From contig JBNGIS010019868.1 of the NCBI GenBank assembly GCA_049999725.1, positions 1 through 21,291 of the forward strand: DNA of 21,291 nucleotides. Reading direction: 5' to 3'. This document shows positions 1-9,001 of this stretch, piece by piece; within the stretch, counting starts at the first letter, position 1; each line of letters starts with the position of its first letter. This DNA is from Haplomitrium mnioides. Its lineage: Eukaryota > Marchantiophyta > Haplomitriopsida > Calobryales. The translations under genes and the position numbers were made by a program. A model generated the notes under the pieces. It did no database searches. It was not told the DNA's origin and saw only the letters and a list, made by a program, of their open reading frames with translations.

Positions 1-1187
1 TGTAAAAATATTTTCTTCTCTAAAATGTAAGTATTTTATTTCCAACTTTATTGTTTTCTAGAAGAGTTTAAGGTTATTGTCTTGCTAAAGCATCTGCCTA
101 AATTGACTAATTGTTTTTTTTCTTATTACGACTTGATGTAAAACTGAAAACCCTTTGCGCTAGTTGACTCAGATGTAGAGCTTTGTACTCGTTTTTACTT
201 TTAGATTCCAAATTAGAAATCGAAATCTTTTGTGTGGGTAGAGTTTGTTACGAAAAATAAAATGTTTATAATCTTTTGCGAAACCTAAAACCTAGGTTTT
301 TGTCAGTCTTTGTTATGGAATATTCAGATGGTGAGTTCGGATTCCTATGCGCACATAGACTTTAGGGTGGAGTGTTCAAATGATGAGTTCAGATTCCTAT
401 GCGCGCATAGACTTTGGGGTGGAAGTCCAAGCTTCCACAAGTTCTACTTCTCATGTACAACCCTCAAGCTTCTTCATAAAAAGATTACCGATAACAACTT
501 GTTTGTGCACAAGTCATAGAGTCTTTTGTTGATCTTGACACCTTTGTTTAGTTGAATCAAGTCTAGAACTTGGAGATGTTTCTTGTTTACAATCTTAATT
601 CAATATCCTTAGCTATTGCCTTTTTGATTATGAATTATGATACATTTGCATATATGCTTCATTGAATTATGAAATATTTTTAAATGCTAAAACCTTTTTA
701 AAAGCCCATGTTAACTTTTGATTGCATAGATTTTCAACTACAAGTGAAAGCTTACTTCTTTCTTGAAATTTAAAATAAAGCTCATAAATCAATGCAATGT
801 TTTGTTTTCTTCGTTTTTGTGTTTATCATTGCAAACTTATTCCCTTGACTTCTAGTTCCCTCAGATTTTTTCGTTATGTTTTGTAATTTTTTTCCAACAA
901 AAAAGTTTGAAAGAGCACCATGTCTACGCGTGCCTAGAGTTTGTGCAATCAAACATATTTCAAAATAGTTTCTTGTAACGTGTATTTCAACTTTTGGGCT
1001 TAGAATTGTAATCAATGATAAATGCAATTTTTTGGTGAAAACTTACCATAATTTTTATGCTTTTCATCAAATTAGAGTTTTCCAATATTTTCCTTAAAAC
1101 TAATAATATTGATTGATTTTGCATAACGAAATTGGCTCTCGCTCTATTATGCTTGTTGAAACGGCCAAAAACAAATCCAAAAAACTC
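1..1187. other. AT-rich non-coding stretch
   Basis: No coding sequence could be recognised in either strand. The short open frames have no recognisable motifs and plus-strand composition is strongly T-rich. The only local structure seen is a 49-bp duplication near 323-423 and a small AAAACCTAGGTTTT palindrome at 287-300. The stretch ends at an assembly gap. Confidence 0.6.
323..423 (+). repeat. Tandem duplication of a 49-bp segment (period 52)
   Basis: Two adjacent copies, 323-371 and 375-423, share 'gattcctatgcgc' and 'catagactttrgggtgga' and differ at only a few positions (for example gcgcAcatag versus gcgcGcatag). Three bases separate them, so the period is 52 bp. A 69-codon open frame crosses both copies but matches nothing I know, so I treat this as a non-coding local duplication. 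Confidence 0.8.
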
Positions 1188-1287
1188 NNNNNNNNNNNNN
1201 NNNNNNNNNNNNNNNNNNNNNNNNNNNNNNNNNNNNNNNNNNNNNNNNNNNNNNNNNNNNNNNNNNNNNNNNNNNNNNNNNNNNNNN
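1188..1287. other. Assembly gap (100 N)
   Basis: Exactly 100 N, the conventional length for a gap of unknown size. It lies at the left edge of the 53-bp tandem array, so the true array is probably longer than shown. Confidence 0.99.
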
Positions 1288-1690
1288 ATTCTAATCATGA
1301 GGTTCTTCTTGCTTTTGAATACCTCTCTTCTTCTCTTAATAGTCTAATCTTGAGGTTCTTCTTGCTATTGAATACCTCTCTTCTTCTCTTAATAGTCTAA
1401 TCTTGAGGTTCTTCTTGCTTTTGAATACCTCTCTTCTTCTATTAATAGTCTAAATATTGAGGTTCTTCTTGCTTTTAAATACCTCACTTCTTCTCTTAAT
1501 AATCTAGTATTGAGGTTCTTCTTGCTTTTGAATNNNNNNNNNNTATTGAGGTTCTTCTTGCTTTTGAATACCTCTCTTCTTCTCTTAATAGCCTAATCTT
1601 GAGGTTCTTCTTGCTTTTGAATATCTATCTCTTCTCTTTAGAGTCTAACCTTGAGGTTGTTCAATTTTGTGAATATGTTTCTTTTGCTCT
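1288..1690 (+). repeat. 53-bp CT-rich tandem repeat array
   Basis: The unit contains 'gaggttcttcttgc', 'tttgaatacctctcttct' and 'tctcttaatagtctaat'. The 'gaggtt' motif starts at 1299, 1352, 1405, 1459, 1512, 1548, 1601 and 1653, giving spacings of 53, 53, 54, 53, (gap), 53 and 52. The copies are nearly identical in the middle and decay after about 1640; a worn echo of 'gaggttcttcttgga' is seen near 1845. A 10-N gap (1534-1543) lies inside the array and the 100-N gap abuts its left end, as expected where near-identical copies collapse in assembly. The plus strand is pyrimidine-rich. Stop codons recur in the units, so it is not a coding repeat. Confidence 0.93.
1534..1543. other. Short assembly gap (10 N)
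   Basis: Ten N inside the 53-bp array. The flanking copies are spaced 36 bp across the gap rather than 53 bp, so the number of N does not reflect the real missing length. Confidence 0.97.
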
Positions 1691-2640
1691 TTAAGTAGAT
1701 AATGGCACTTTTTTGTATTGGCTTTTGGGTTGTAATAGAAACCTCTTGTGCGAAAAAAGTAGGGCAATATATATATTTTTTCTATAGAGACTAATTTTCT
1801 AGTATTTCCAACTTTTGAATATGTATATACTTTTCTATAAGTGGTGAGGTTCTTCTTGGAGCTAATGGGTATGTACTTCTCAATATAAGCTATATTTGAG
1901 TATCTTCTAGCATTTTTGAAACTATATCTTCTTGATATTAGTACAAAATAGCACTTTTGGTATTGAATTGTGTTGTAAGGAAGTCATTATGGTCTGTCTT
2001 TTGTGAGTTTGGATTCAAATTTTCGTGTCAAGAAGGATACATTAATCGAGTCAAGAAGATATTGTCAAACCCTTATAGATTGGTGGATGAAAAAGAGAAG
2101 ACAAATATGCATGGCTATTTCGTCTTTAGTTGTCTATCATGGCCTTCCATGTGGCAATTTATGATCAATTATAGGTTGTCATGTGTGTTTTGTGCTGCTC
2201 CATCTTCCTGATCTTTGGTGAAAGTCTCAAGAAAAAATAGAAAAAACAAGGAGTCCATGTCTATCATGTGTGTCATAGTCTCTTGTATTTAGGTGCTTCA
2301 TGGTTCCACCTTCATGAGTGGTGTCATGTCAAGTTTATTGCTCTGTTGTGCATACTGATCGAGTGGTATCATTGGCTGATGGTAAGAGGTGCATCCAATG
2401 GCCATGTTGTGGGACATACTGAGCATCACTTGCAAGCCCTAGTTAATGTTAGTAATCTATGATTGACGTGTGGCATTGACTGACCTCTCACAATAGTGGC
2501 TCTGCATAACACCCTATAGCAGCCCATTTGGTTGGTAAATAATTAAATCAAATGCTGTTTGCTGACTTGTTCTATGTGGTCAAGATCTAATTCAGAGAGT
2601 AATTCACTATACTAAGTCCTTAAATAGCAAGAGAAAAGTT

Positions 2641-2644
<4 letters not shown>
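1691..2644. other. Non-coding stretch with a faint dispersed duplication
   Basis: No gene recognised. Two loosely similar segments, about 1694-1737 and 1938-1981, share 'gcactttt', 'tattg' and 'gttgtaa' in the same order, suggesting an old duplication next to the 53-bp array. Short open frames at 1957-2211 and 2268-2462 on the plus strand show no family motif. Confidence 0.4.

Positions 2645-2680
<36 letters not shown>
2645..2680. repeat. (GA)n microsatellite
   Basis: An uninterrupted AG/GA dinucleotide run of about 36 bp, flanked by 'gttaaac' and 'tgctaatc'. It is a simple-sequence repeat with no gene overlapping it. Confidence 0.97.
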
Positions 2681-2682
<2 letters not shown>

Positions 2683-2931
2683 CTAATCTATGTCTACTCT
2701 AGTATCCTCTTGTTGATGCATATGTTTACTTGGAAGATTTTCCTATATGCTGTATAATTTGGAGTTCTGTCTAGTGCAGCAGCTGTCTAATTTAGAGCTT
2801 GCCCTGACATGCTTTTGATATTATTACTCATGTGTTCCTGAATTCTATATAGTTATGAAGTTGTGGAGAGTAAAACTAACAACAAAAACAAATAAATGAA
2901 GTTGCAATAGTCTAGGAAAAACCTACGCACG

Positions 2932-3111
2932 TCACAACTGTGCACACATAGAGTCCAGCCTTTCCAACCATCTTTGGTTGTAGGAGCTCACCTTTCTCAT
3001 TTCCGTCTTTTTTACATCACTTGTGTCCATTACCTGAACTGTGCCTCCTACACAGATCCAGATCAGGTCCTTCTTGATTTCTTCAAGGGCATAACTGCTG
3101 CCAGGATCCTT
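2932..3111 (-). other. Unidentified coding-like stretch (59 codons)
   Basis: A minus-strand frame, stop-bounded on both sides, with protein-like character. It contains YALEEIKKDLIWICVGG followed by VQVMDTSDVKK and RKVSSYNQRWLERLD, mixing amphipathic charged runs with a hydrophobic core. It has no start methionine at its upstream end and ends in a stop after MCAQL. A frame upstream of it (about 3083-3298, minus) could join by a frame change, suggesting either an exon or decay. I do not recognise the family. A prefoldin or coiled-coil small protein is possible, but nothing specific supports that. Confidence 0.3.
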
Positions 3112-3499
3112 TCAATACTTCCACTCCCCACCTACCCTTCTTCCTAAAGGACTCTTCTTTACCACAAAGAATTGGACCTAGGGTCCAGCCTTTCTTTTCT
3201 GATGTATGACAAAGAGGACAGCCTCGGCCACCTTGTCCAAATCCAAGCAATCCCTTCCCAAGTGTGTTGTCAAGCCTTCTGTTCCTCAGTCCCCACAAAG
3301 CCTCTTACAAACAGCCGCTTCTACTCACTGTTCAAAACCAGCCTCCTTTGCCTTCTCCGTATACTTGTAGTAAGTTTACCAGCAAAAAATCTATTGATAG
3401 ATTGATTGGAATCTGGATGCTCATCTCAAGTGCTTTTTAGCACTTGCAACCGTTATAGAGAAAAGTTTGTTTTACCTGTCACATGGCCCAGCACCTTAC

Positions 3500-3676
3500 C
3501 TTCCTCAGCTCTAGCAGCCCCAATATATCAACCACCACTCTGATCCCACCCAGCTTCTTCCAATGTTGTACCGCAAGATCTAAAGCTTCCATCATAGCCT
3601 TCGTGGTCTGCAAGGCAGACCTCAGAGAGTCCAAAACTGACCTTAAGCAAGAAGTTGCCTCCCTATTTGCAACGGA
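3500..3676 (-). other. Unidentified exon-like stretch ending at a GT donor
   Basis: An open minus-strand frame of 59 codons with a helical, leucine-rich pattern: CLRSVLDSLRSALQTTK, then MMEALDLAVQHWKKLGG and IRVVVDILGLLELRK. It is followed directly by GTAAGG, a good splice donor (intron would begin at 3499). A possible acceptor (AAATAG) lies within its first codons. The pattern looks like a real exon rather than a chance frame. It is on the same strand as, and about 400 bp upstream of, the stretch at 2932-3111, so both may belong to one old or intact spliced gene. I do not recognise the protein. Confidence 0.35.
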
Positions 3677-3718
3677 TCAATTGTCCAAGTGAAAGCTGCA
3701 GATGGTCCACTCCTTGAA

Positions 3719-3799
3719 TCTCCCAAACTTAGGCCAACTAATGTATCTCCCAAACTTAGGCCAACTAATGTATCTCCCAAACATAGGCCAACTAATATC
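3719..3799 (+). repeat. 27-bp unit, three tandem copies
   Basis: The unit begins 'tctcccaaacttaggccaac' and starts at 3719, 3746 and 3773. Copies 1 and 2 are identical; copy 3 has 'acatagg' for 'acttagg' and diverges at its last bases. No open frame of interest crosses it. Confidence 0.95.
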
Positions 3800-4620
3800 T
3801 GGTGTCCCAGATGTAATTGCTAGCACTCTCTCCTTGAAGCTTGCTCTGTGATAATACTCGACTCTGTTTTGATGACAGTCAAAATTGTCATGTGATGGGC
3901 ATGGTCCTTGCCATGGAGCCGCACAATTTGTAGGAAATTACATGTTTCTTTAGTGACATGCTTTCCTTCTGTATGATGATTTGCTTGTGACAATGTGCAT
4001 CCCTGTGGACGTTAATTCAATTTTTGCCAGTCTGAGAATTTGATATATGAAACTAGTACCGAATATTCTCAATATACTCCCATAACAGCTTAGTCCTGAG
4101 GCATGGTATCACAGACATTTGATGAAGGTTCCCAATTGCAAACTATCACACATCTACTGTGCTCCAAATTGTGATTGTCCGTGTCAACTTCATCCAACTC
4201 TTGGTCTCTTGGTGTTATACACTAAATTGTCACACTTCTCCTGTGATGCAAACAGAGTCTATAAATGTCACCTAGCAAGAAAGTCGAGACATTCAAACTG
4301 CACAAGTTGGTGCCATCCTGCACNNNNNNNNNNNNNNNNNNNNNNNNNNNNNNNNNNNNNNNNNNNNNNNNNNNNNNNNNNNNNNNNNNNNNNNNNNNNN
4401 NNNNNNNNNNNNNNNNNNNNNNNCCCTCATGAACAGGCTGATTTCTTGGATCCGCCAATCACACAAAACTGACTTTCAGAATGGGACACAGAATTATTTT
4501 CAGAAGGGCTCCAGATTAAAGACAAAAGCTTGAACTCAATTTTACTCATGCCCAAGAACCTGCACGCTCGTGTTTGAAGGCTCACCTTGTGTGTTAATTT
4601 GAAGCATTCAACAAGGACAT
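3800..4620. other. Non-coding stretch, nothing recognised
   Basis: Neither strand shows a recognisable gene, RNA gene or terminal repeat. A 100-N assembly gap at 4324-4423 removes part of it. Confidence 0.45.
4324..4423. other. Assembly gap (100 N)
   Basis: Exactly 100 N; real size unknown. The open frames that cross it on both strands are artefacts of N being read as an unknown residue. Confidence 0.99.
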
Positions 4621-4860
4621 AGTATCAGTGCTGGATATGAAGCGTCAAGTGAAAATTGAGTATCCTACAACTGCTGGATTTCTTCAAGTGACAATGGAGT
4701 ATCCCACAAGGGTTGGATATCTTCAAGTGAGAATCGAGCATCCCACTACTGCTGGATTTTTCAATTGAGAATGGAGCATATCTTCAAGTGAGAATTTAGT
4801 ATCCCACGAGTGCTGGATACCTTCGAGTGTGGGAATTGAGTGTCCCACAAGCTGGATGGG
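4621..4860 (+). repeat. Degenerate tandem repeat of about 40 bp
   Basis: Recurring phrases 'gagtatcccaca', 'tgctggat' and 'cttcaagtgagaat' follow each other six times. The 'tggat' element recurs at intervals of about 39-43 bp, with one longer step of about 61 bp between 4752 and 4813. Copies differ by many substitutions and small indels, so the array is old. No coding frame persists through it. Confidence 0.8.
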
Positions 4861-5102
4861 AAGGATGCACCTTACTGGTTCAATTTCTTTCGATAAGGCC
4901 GAGGGTCAATATATCTCAATGTTGAACAATATAAATCTATCCCCTGGTGCATTCTCAAAACACACACAAAGTGCTTAAGAGGTATTGCGTTTCAGCTTTG
5001 CTAACACTGTGACTTACTACTTTAACCGTACTGCGTCCTTCCGCGGAATGCTGCAGCATCGTCGTATAAGGAAATATATTCTGAGATACCTTCATCAATC
5101 TT

Positions 5103-5539
5103 CCAACTTCAAAAGTTGAGCTCGATCTGTTAGTATTACGAGTCCTTAAACCAACATGTTCAATTTGAGGGAATCCATAGTTGTAATATAATGCTGAACA
5201 CACTCGATCACTGCTACGGCTGTTCCGGCCTCTGACTTTGGCAGGCACCCCTGACACAATTAGTCGATTCACAGCGGCCGCACAATCCATTTTATAGGTC
5301 TCCATGAATCGTTCTACATCAGGGACGGTGTCCTTCAAAGTTGTCGTGAGTGTGTCCTAAACTGACCTATTAGCTTGGTGCATGCTGGCTCATAATCTTT
5401 CGCACTAATCACGTCTCTCACGTATTGCTTTCTCAAGCTTTTCCGTGGTTTTTATGATAGCAAATACGTCAGCAAAATTATCGTATATCGCCCGCTCTCT
5501 TTTGTCCGCCCAAAGCTTTACCTCCGAATACGCCGCCAT
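5103..5539 (-). pseudogene. VPS28: VPS28 (ESCRT-I subunit) pseudogene, frameshifted and C-terminally truncated
   Basis: VPS28 is a core subunit of the ESCRT-I complex in endosomal sorting; its N-terminal part packs with TSG101/VPS37 and its C-terminal helical domain contacts ESCRT-II. The copy opens at ATG 5539 (context GACATGGC) with SEVKLWADKRERAIYDNFAD and AIIKTTEKLEKA, the conserved VPS28 N terminus. A 1-base gain near 5425 moves the frame: RDVISAKDYEPACTKLIGQF reads in the next frame. An extra AC near 5350 restores it for TLKDTVPDVERFMETYKMDC and AAVNRLIVSGVPA. A third change near 5235 shifts again to ECVQHYITTMDSLKLNM, followed by a stop near 5150. Weak similarity continues to about 5103, after which the C-terminal domain is unrecognisable. 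No introns are visible; whether this marks a retrocopy depends on the parent gene. It cannot make an intact VPS28 as read. Confidence 0.9.
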
Positions 5540-6515
5540 GTCAATGGAGTCTCGCTCTCCTCTCCTCCTCTCTCGGATCGCAGGTGAAGCACGCCACACA
5601 CTCACCCTCCCCCAGCTAAGTTACCGTTCAACAACTACTCCGCTCTCTCCAACGAAAGATCCCAGTTGAATTCAGCACATGGAAGAAACTCCGCAAAATT
5701 GAATTGAAAACAGTAATAGTCGTTGTTTTGCTCGTCCCCGCAGTAACGACGTCCCGTAATGCCAAAGTTGTGCCACTCAAGCTTTCCCGTCCGTCGATAG
5801 GAGCTCCGTCTGTTAACTCCGTACATCAGTTGCTTCTATTATCTGTCCGTCATTCATTTATAACTCCGTAAACCATAGTGTGGTAACCAAAATGTGGGGT
5901 TCAGTTGCTGACTCCAGCACAGCACATCACAGCAGAGGACTTGAAGTTGGAGAATGACAAGCCTGTAGAGTGCACTCAACACTACAAAGTGTGACTTCAG
6001 CTCGATTGAGAACCCTTTGTTGACATTGACTGCACCATCTTTCAGTAAAGATTTCCCATTTGCCAAATCTCACAACTTTCCCATTTACCTGATTTCCAGA
6101 GCTCATTCTCTCAATCCAGCAAAATCCAAAGGTAGTAACCAGAAACATACATGATTTCAATCGCTCCTTACTCCTGGAATGATTGTGTAGCTTTGAGGTT
6201 GTTAAGACTATTGTAACTGTTAAGTAAGAAGAAACAGTTTCCAAGCATGAAATCGAGGCCTAGCTACTCCCTGGCAGGCAGGGTCATCCCTCGAAGGGAC
6301 TGCTCAGACTCCTCCTTACCCATATGATGCGTATTCCATCGAGCATCCACCCCGTGCTTTATGCACAGGATGGGCCTTGCACCCCAGCTTCTATCAAACT
6401 AAGTGACAAAGCGATTCTCTGTTTTGCGCTGCAAACAACTGAACCTTTTGTTCACTTAACTTTGAGAGGGCCAAGCCCCAACTTTCTCTTTCTCTTTCTT
6501 CCTTTATACATGAAC
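5540..6515. other. Non-coding stretch between the VPS28 pseudogene and the exon-like fragment
   Basis: The part just above 5539 would be the old 5' leader of the VPS28 copy (minus strand) and is purine-rich in that sense. Minus-strand open frames at 5635-5826, 5854-6066 and 5927-6244 overlap each other, carry no family motif and show no codon pattern I trust. No RNA gene or repeat was seen. Confidence 0.4.
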
Positions 6516-6653
6516 TTACATAGCCAGCTCTGCGAAGCTTCCATCCACATCCACATCTTCGGCACCTGCAGATTTCTCAAACAGTGCTTTCACCAGGATT
6601 CTGCAGGCCTGATCCTCGCTGTGGTTTGGAAGTAAAGGCTTTCCATAACTCAT
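6516..6653 (-). other. Exon-like fragment, faintly cytochrome P450-like
   Basis: A 45-codon minus-strand frame contains ACRILVKALFEKSAGAEDVD followed by VDGSFAELAM, then GTAAGTTC, a strong splice donor (exon end at 6520). A possible acceptor, CCACAG, lies near 6615. The pattern of a basic helix, a glycine/acidic loop and then F-x-E-L-A-M recalls the region before the 'N-x-M-x-R-M' segment of plant P450s. Nothing following that segment, no heme-binding FxxGxRxCxG motif and no I-helix was found nearby, so this is at best an isolated exon or relic. The family call is a weak guess; the exon-like borders are clearer. Confidence 0.25.
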
Positions 6654-7134
6654 CTAAATTAGAATTCTCAGCCATGGTGCTGCCAAGTAGAGACTGGATC
6701 TCTGGCCTCAATGAAACTCGGTATTAGAAGTTCAGTCTCCGACACCAAAAGGATTTTTAGTGTGACAGGTTTACTTGGTCCTGGATGCTCCCCAAAGGGC
6801 ATCAGTGCACATGAAATCTAATTGCCTGAGGACTTTCAATTCTACCTGGAACCAGTCCTCTCCATTGCAGGCTAGGTTGTTCAAATTATAGAGGTCTTAC
6901 TGTGCCATGCAATTTTAAATCCTCTTAGCTCTATACAAGCTTATAGCTTGGAATACTGCAAGAGAAGTTTCTTTGCTGTAGTCCTGGAATAATCTATTGC
7001 ATGTTTGTTGTTATACTCTCTCTTTTAGACCCCTATAACTAGACACTGACTTGTCCTTTTAAGAAGCCTCGTAAAGGAAAGTTGAATAATAAAGATGCCA
7101 AAATATACAGGTGAGGAAGAGAGGGGATCCGTAT
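6654..7134. other. 3' flank of the five-helix membrane protein gene
   Basis: It lies immediately downstream, in minus-strand sense, of the stop codon at 7135-7137, so the proximal part should be its 3' untranslated region. No canonical AATAAA was found in the sense strand here; plant poly(A) signals are often non-canonical. No other gene was recognised. Confidence 0.4.
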
Positions 7135-8956
7135 TCACAATGAAGAGCCTGGGTTCCCTCCTCTGGCGATATGAGAAACAGGAACCACTACAGTTCCTCT
7201 TCTCAAAAGGAAGGATGCCCTATCCTTACCAATGTGTCTGCAGAGCACTGCATACAAAACCTGCAAAGGCATCATTGACAAGGCTGCAAGAATAAAACCG
7301 CCCCACAGTGTGGTTAGAGCAGCTCGTAGGGGCCGGCAATGGTGAAAAAGAATATCCTCAAAGGTAACCCTAACAAAATTGCAAGTAATGATCTTAAATA
7401 TAGTTGGCAGCATCCTGAAAACAGCATCAGATGCATTCATGGCCATCTCTGCCTCGGCATACGCAAAACTGGGGATGGGGGTGTCAACCTCCAGGCAGTA
7501 TGTCAGGTTGTCGTCACTGCACCGAAAGGGGGAGTAAACCTGCAAATTTCATGAGAAGAAAGTGAGCAACGATAAATATTTGTCTAAAACTTAATTTAGC
7601 AACCATTCTTTATCAGAAATGTATCTAGGCATGTAAGAAAGGCCTTGACATTAACAAAGGCTCTCAACGCCGTTTGAGTGAGTGTCCCTAATCTACCTCT
7701 GGAAAGCACCCACGACAAATGTTCAAGAGGGGCAATAAGGTGTTATGCTCACGGTCGAGAAATTTGAGAATACTGTATCTCCAGGTGAGCAGACACTGTC
7801 GTTGTAGATAGGTGGTGGTCCATATGGATCGCAAACCCTTGGTAGGACGACATCAACACTGGCATTTTTTTGCTGTGCAAATCTGCTCTCCTCATGATTC
7901 AACCAGTCTATCGCAGCATTGGCTTGTATTACAAGGCTTTTGATGGCTTCTTTGGCTCCACCAAGAGCTTTATTGGCCTCCATAAAGCTGAGACAGGGCA
8001 GATACTCGGAGATAGTTGAGTTTTGGGGATTTTGGTCATACTCTCTCATAATCTGGCAAGCGTCATTTGCCACGCTGTCCAACATGCAGGGCAAACGGCT
8101 TCAATTCTCAGAGGACTCGCAATGACAGGTTCTGTAGTGCAACATCCAAAGCACTCTGAGTTGGTGAAAATAGATGCGACTGGGAGATCTTGAGAAAGAC
8201 AAACGAGAGGGAGCTAGTAGTATTTTCAAATCAGGGGGGTGGGGGGGAGGAAAGGTGGGGACGGGCGGGGGAGGGGTTAGACAGAAAACTTACTTGGTAA
8301 GTGAAAAGCTAACACCTGCTAGGAGCCACGATGCCAGCAAGAGGAGAGTCATCAAACCAAAGGTCCTGGTGTGGTTCGCCAATACTCAATGTCAAACCAA
8401 CTTCACAGTGAAAGAACTCAAACCCATTTCCAAACAAAGAATTCCTCACAACGTTAATCTCTACTGAGAATTAACGCACCACTTTCGAGGACTGAAGTTG
8501 CACACTTCTTTTGAATACTAGTTCCTTGAGATGAAGTGAAAGTGAAATTGGAATTTGGAGCACTTACAAAAATAAGATCCAGCGATAGCTTGCGCACGCG
8601 CCAACTGACATGAGCAAAATGACAAGGCATTGGTTTAGTAGAACACTATGATAGACAGCACACACAACTGTCTTCCTTTTTCTATCGGAGCTGCCATTCT
8701 TACCAGACTGGTCTACTAGTCAAGTGTGTTTACAAGCTTAGGGCATTGAGTACCCAAAATGAGAATACAGGAAGAAAAAAGTGTCTGAGAATTGAATTGA
8801 GAGGTTGATTTGATTTGATATTAATGTTCTTTCCAAGTTGTACATATTTCATTAGTTGAGTAGTAACAAGATTACATTGGGACCAGAATAGTATATATTC
8901 AATTCTATTCTCGGTCCCTGTTGCCTTCTGGCCGGTTTGGGACTTAAATCAGAGAC

Positions 8957-9001
<45 letters not shown>

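Noticed and set aside
280-302. Telomere-like 'aaacctaaaaccta' and palindrome
   Set aside because: It does not match the plant telomere heptamer (CCCTAAA) and is not tandem; a 14-bp palindrome can occur by chance in AT-rich DNA.
1113-1400. Open frames crossing the 100-N gap on both strands
   Set aside because: They stay open only because N is read as an unknown residue. The same applies to frames across 4324-4423.
5635-6244. Minus-strand open frames upstream of the VPS28 copy
   Set aside because: They overlap in different frames, have no family motif and show no splice borders in phase with a neighbour.
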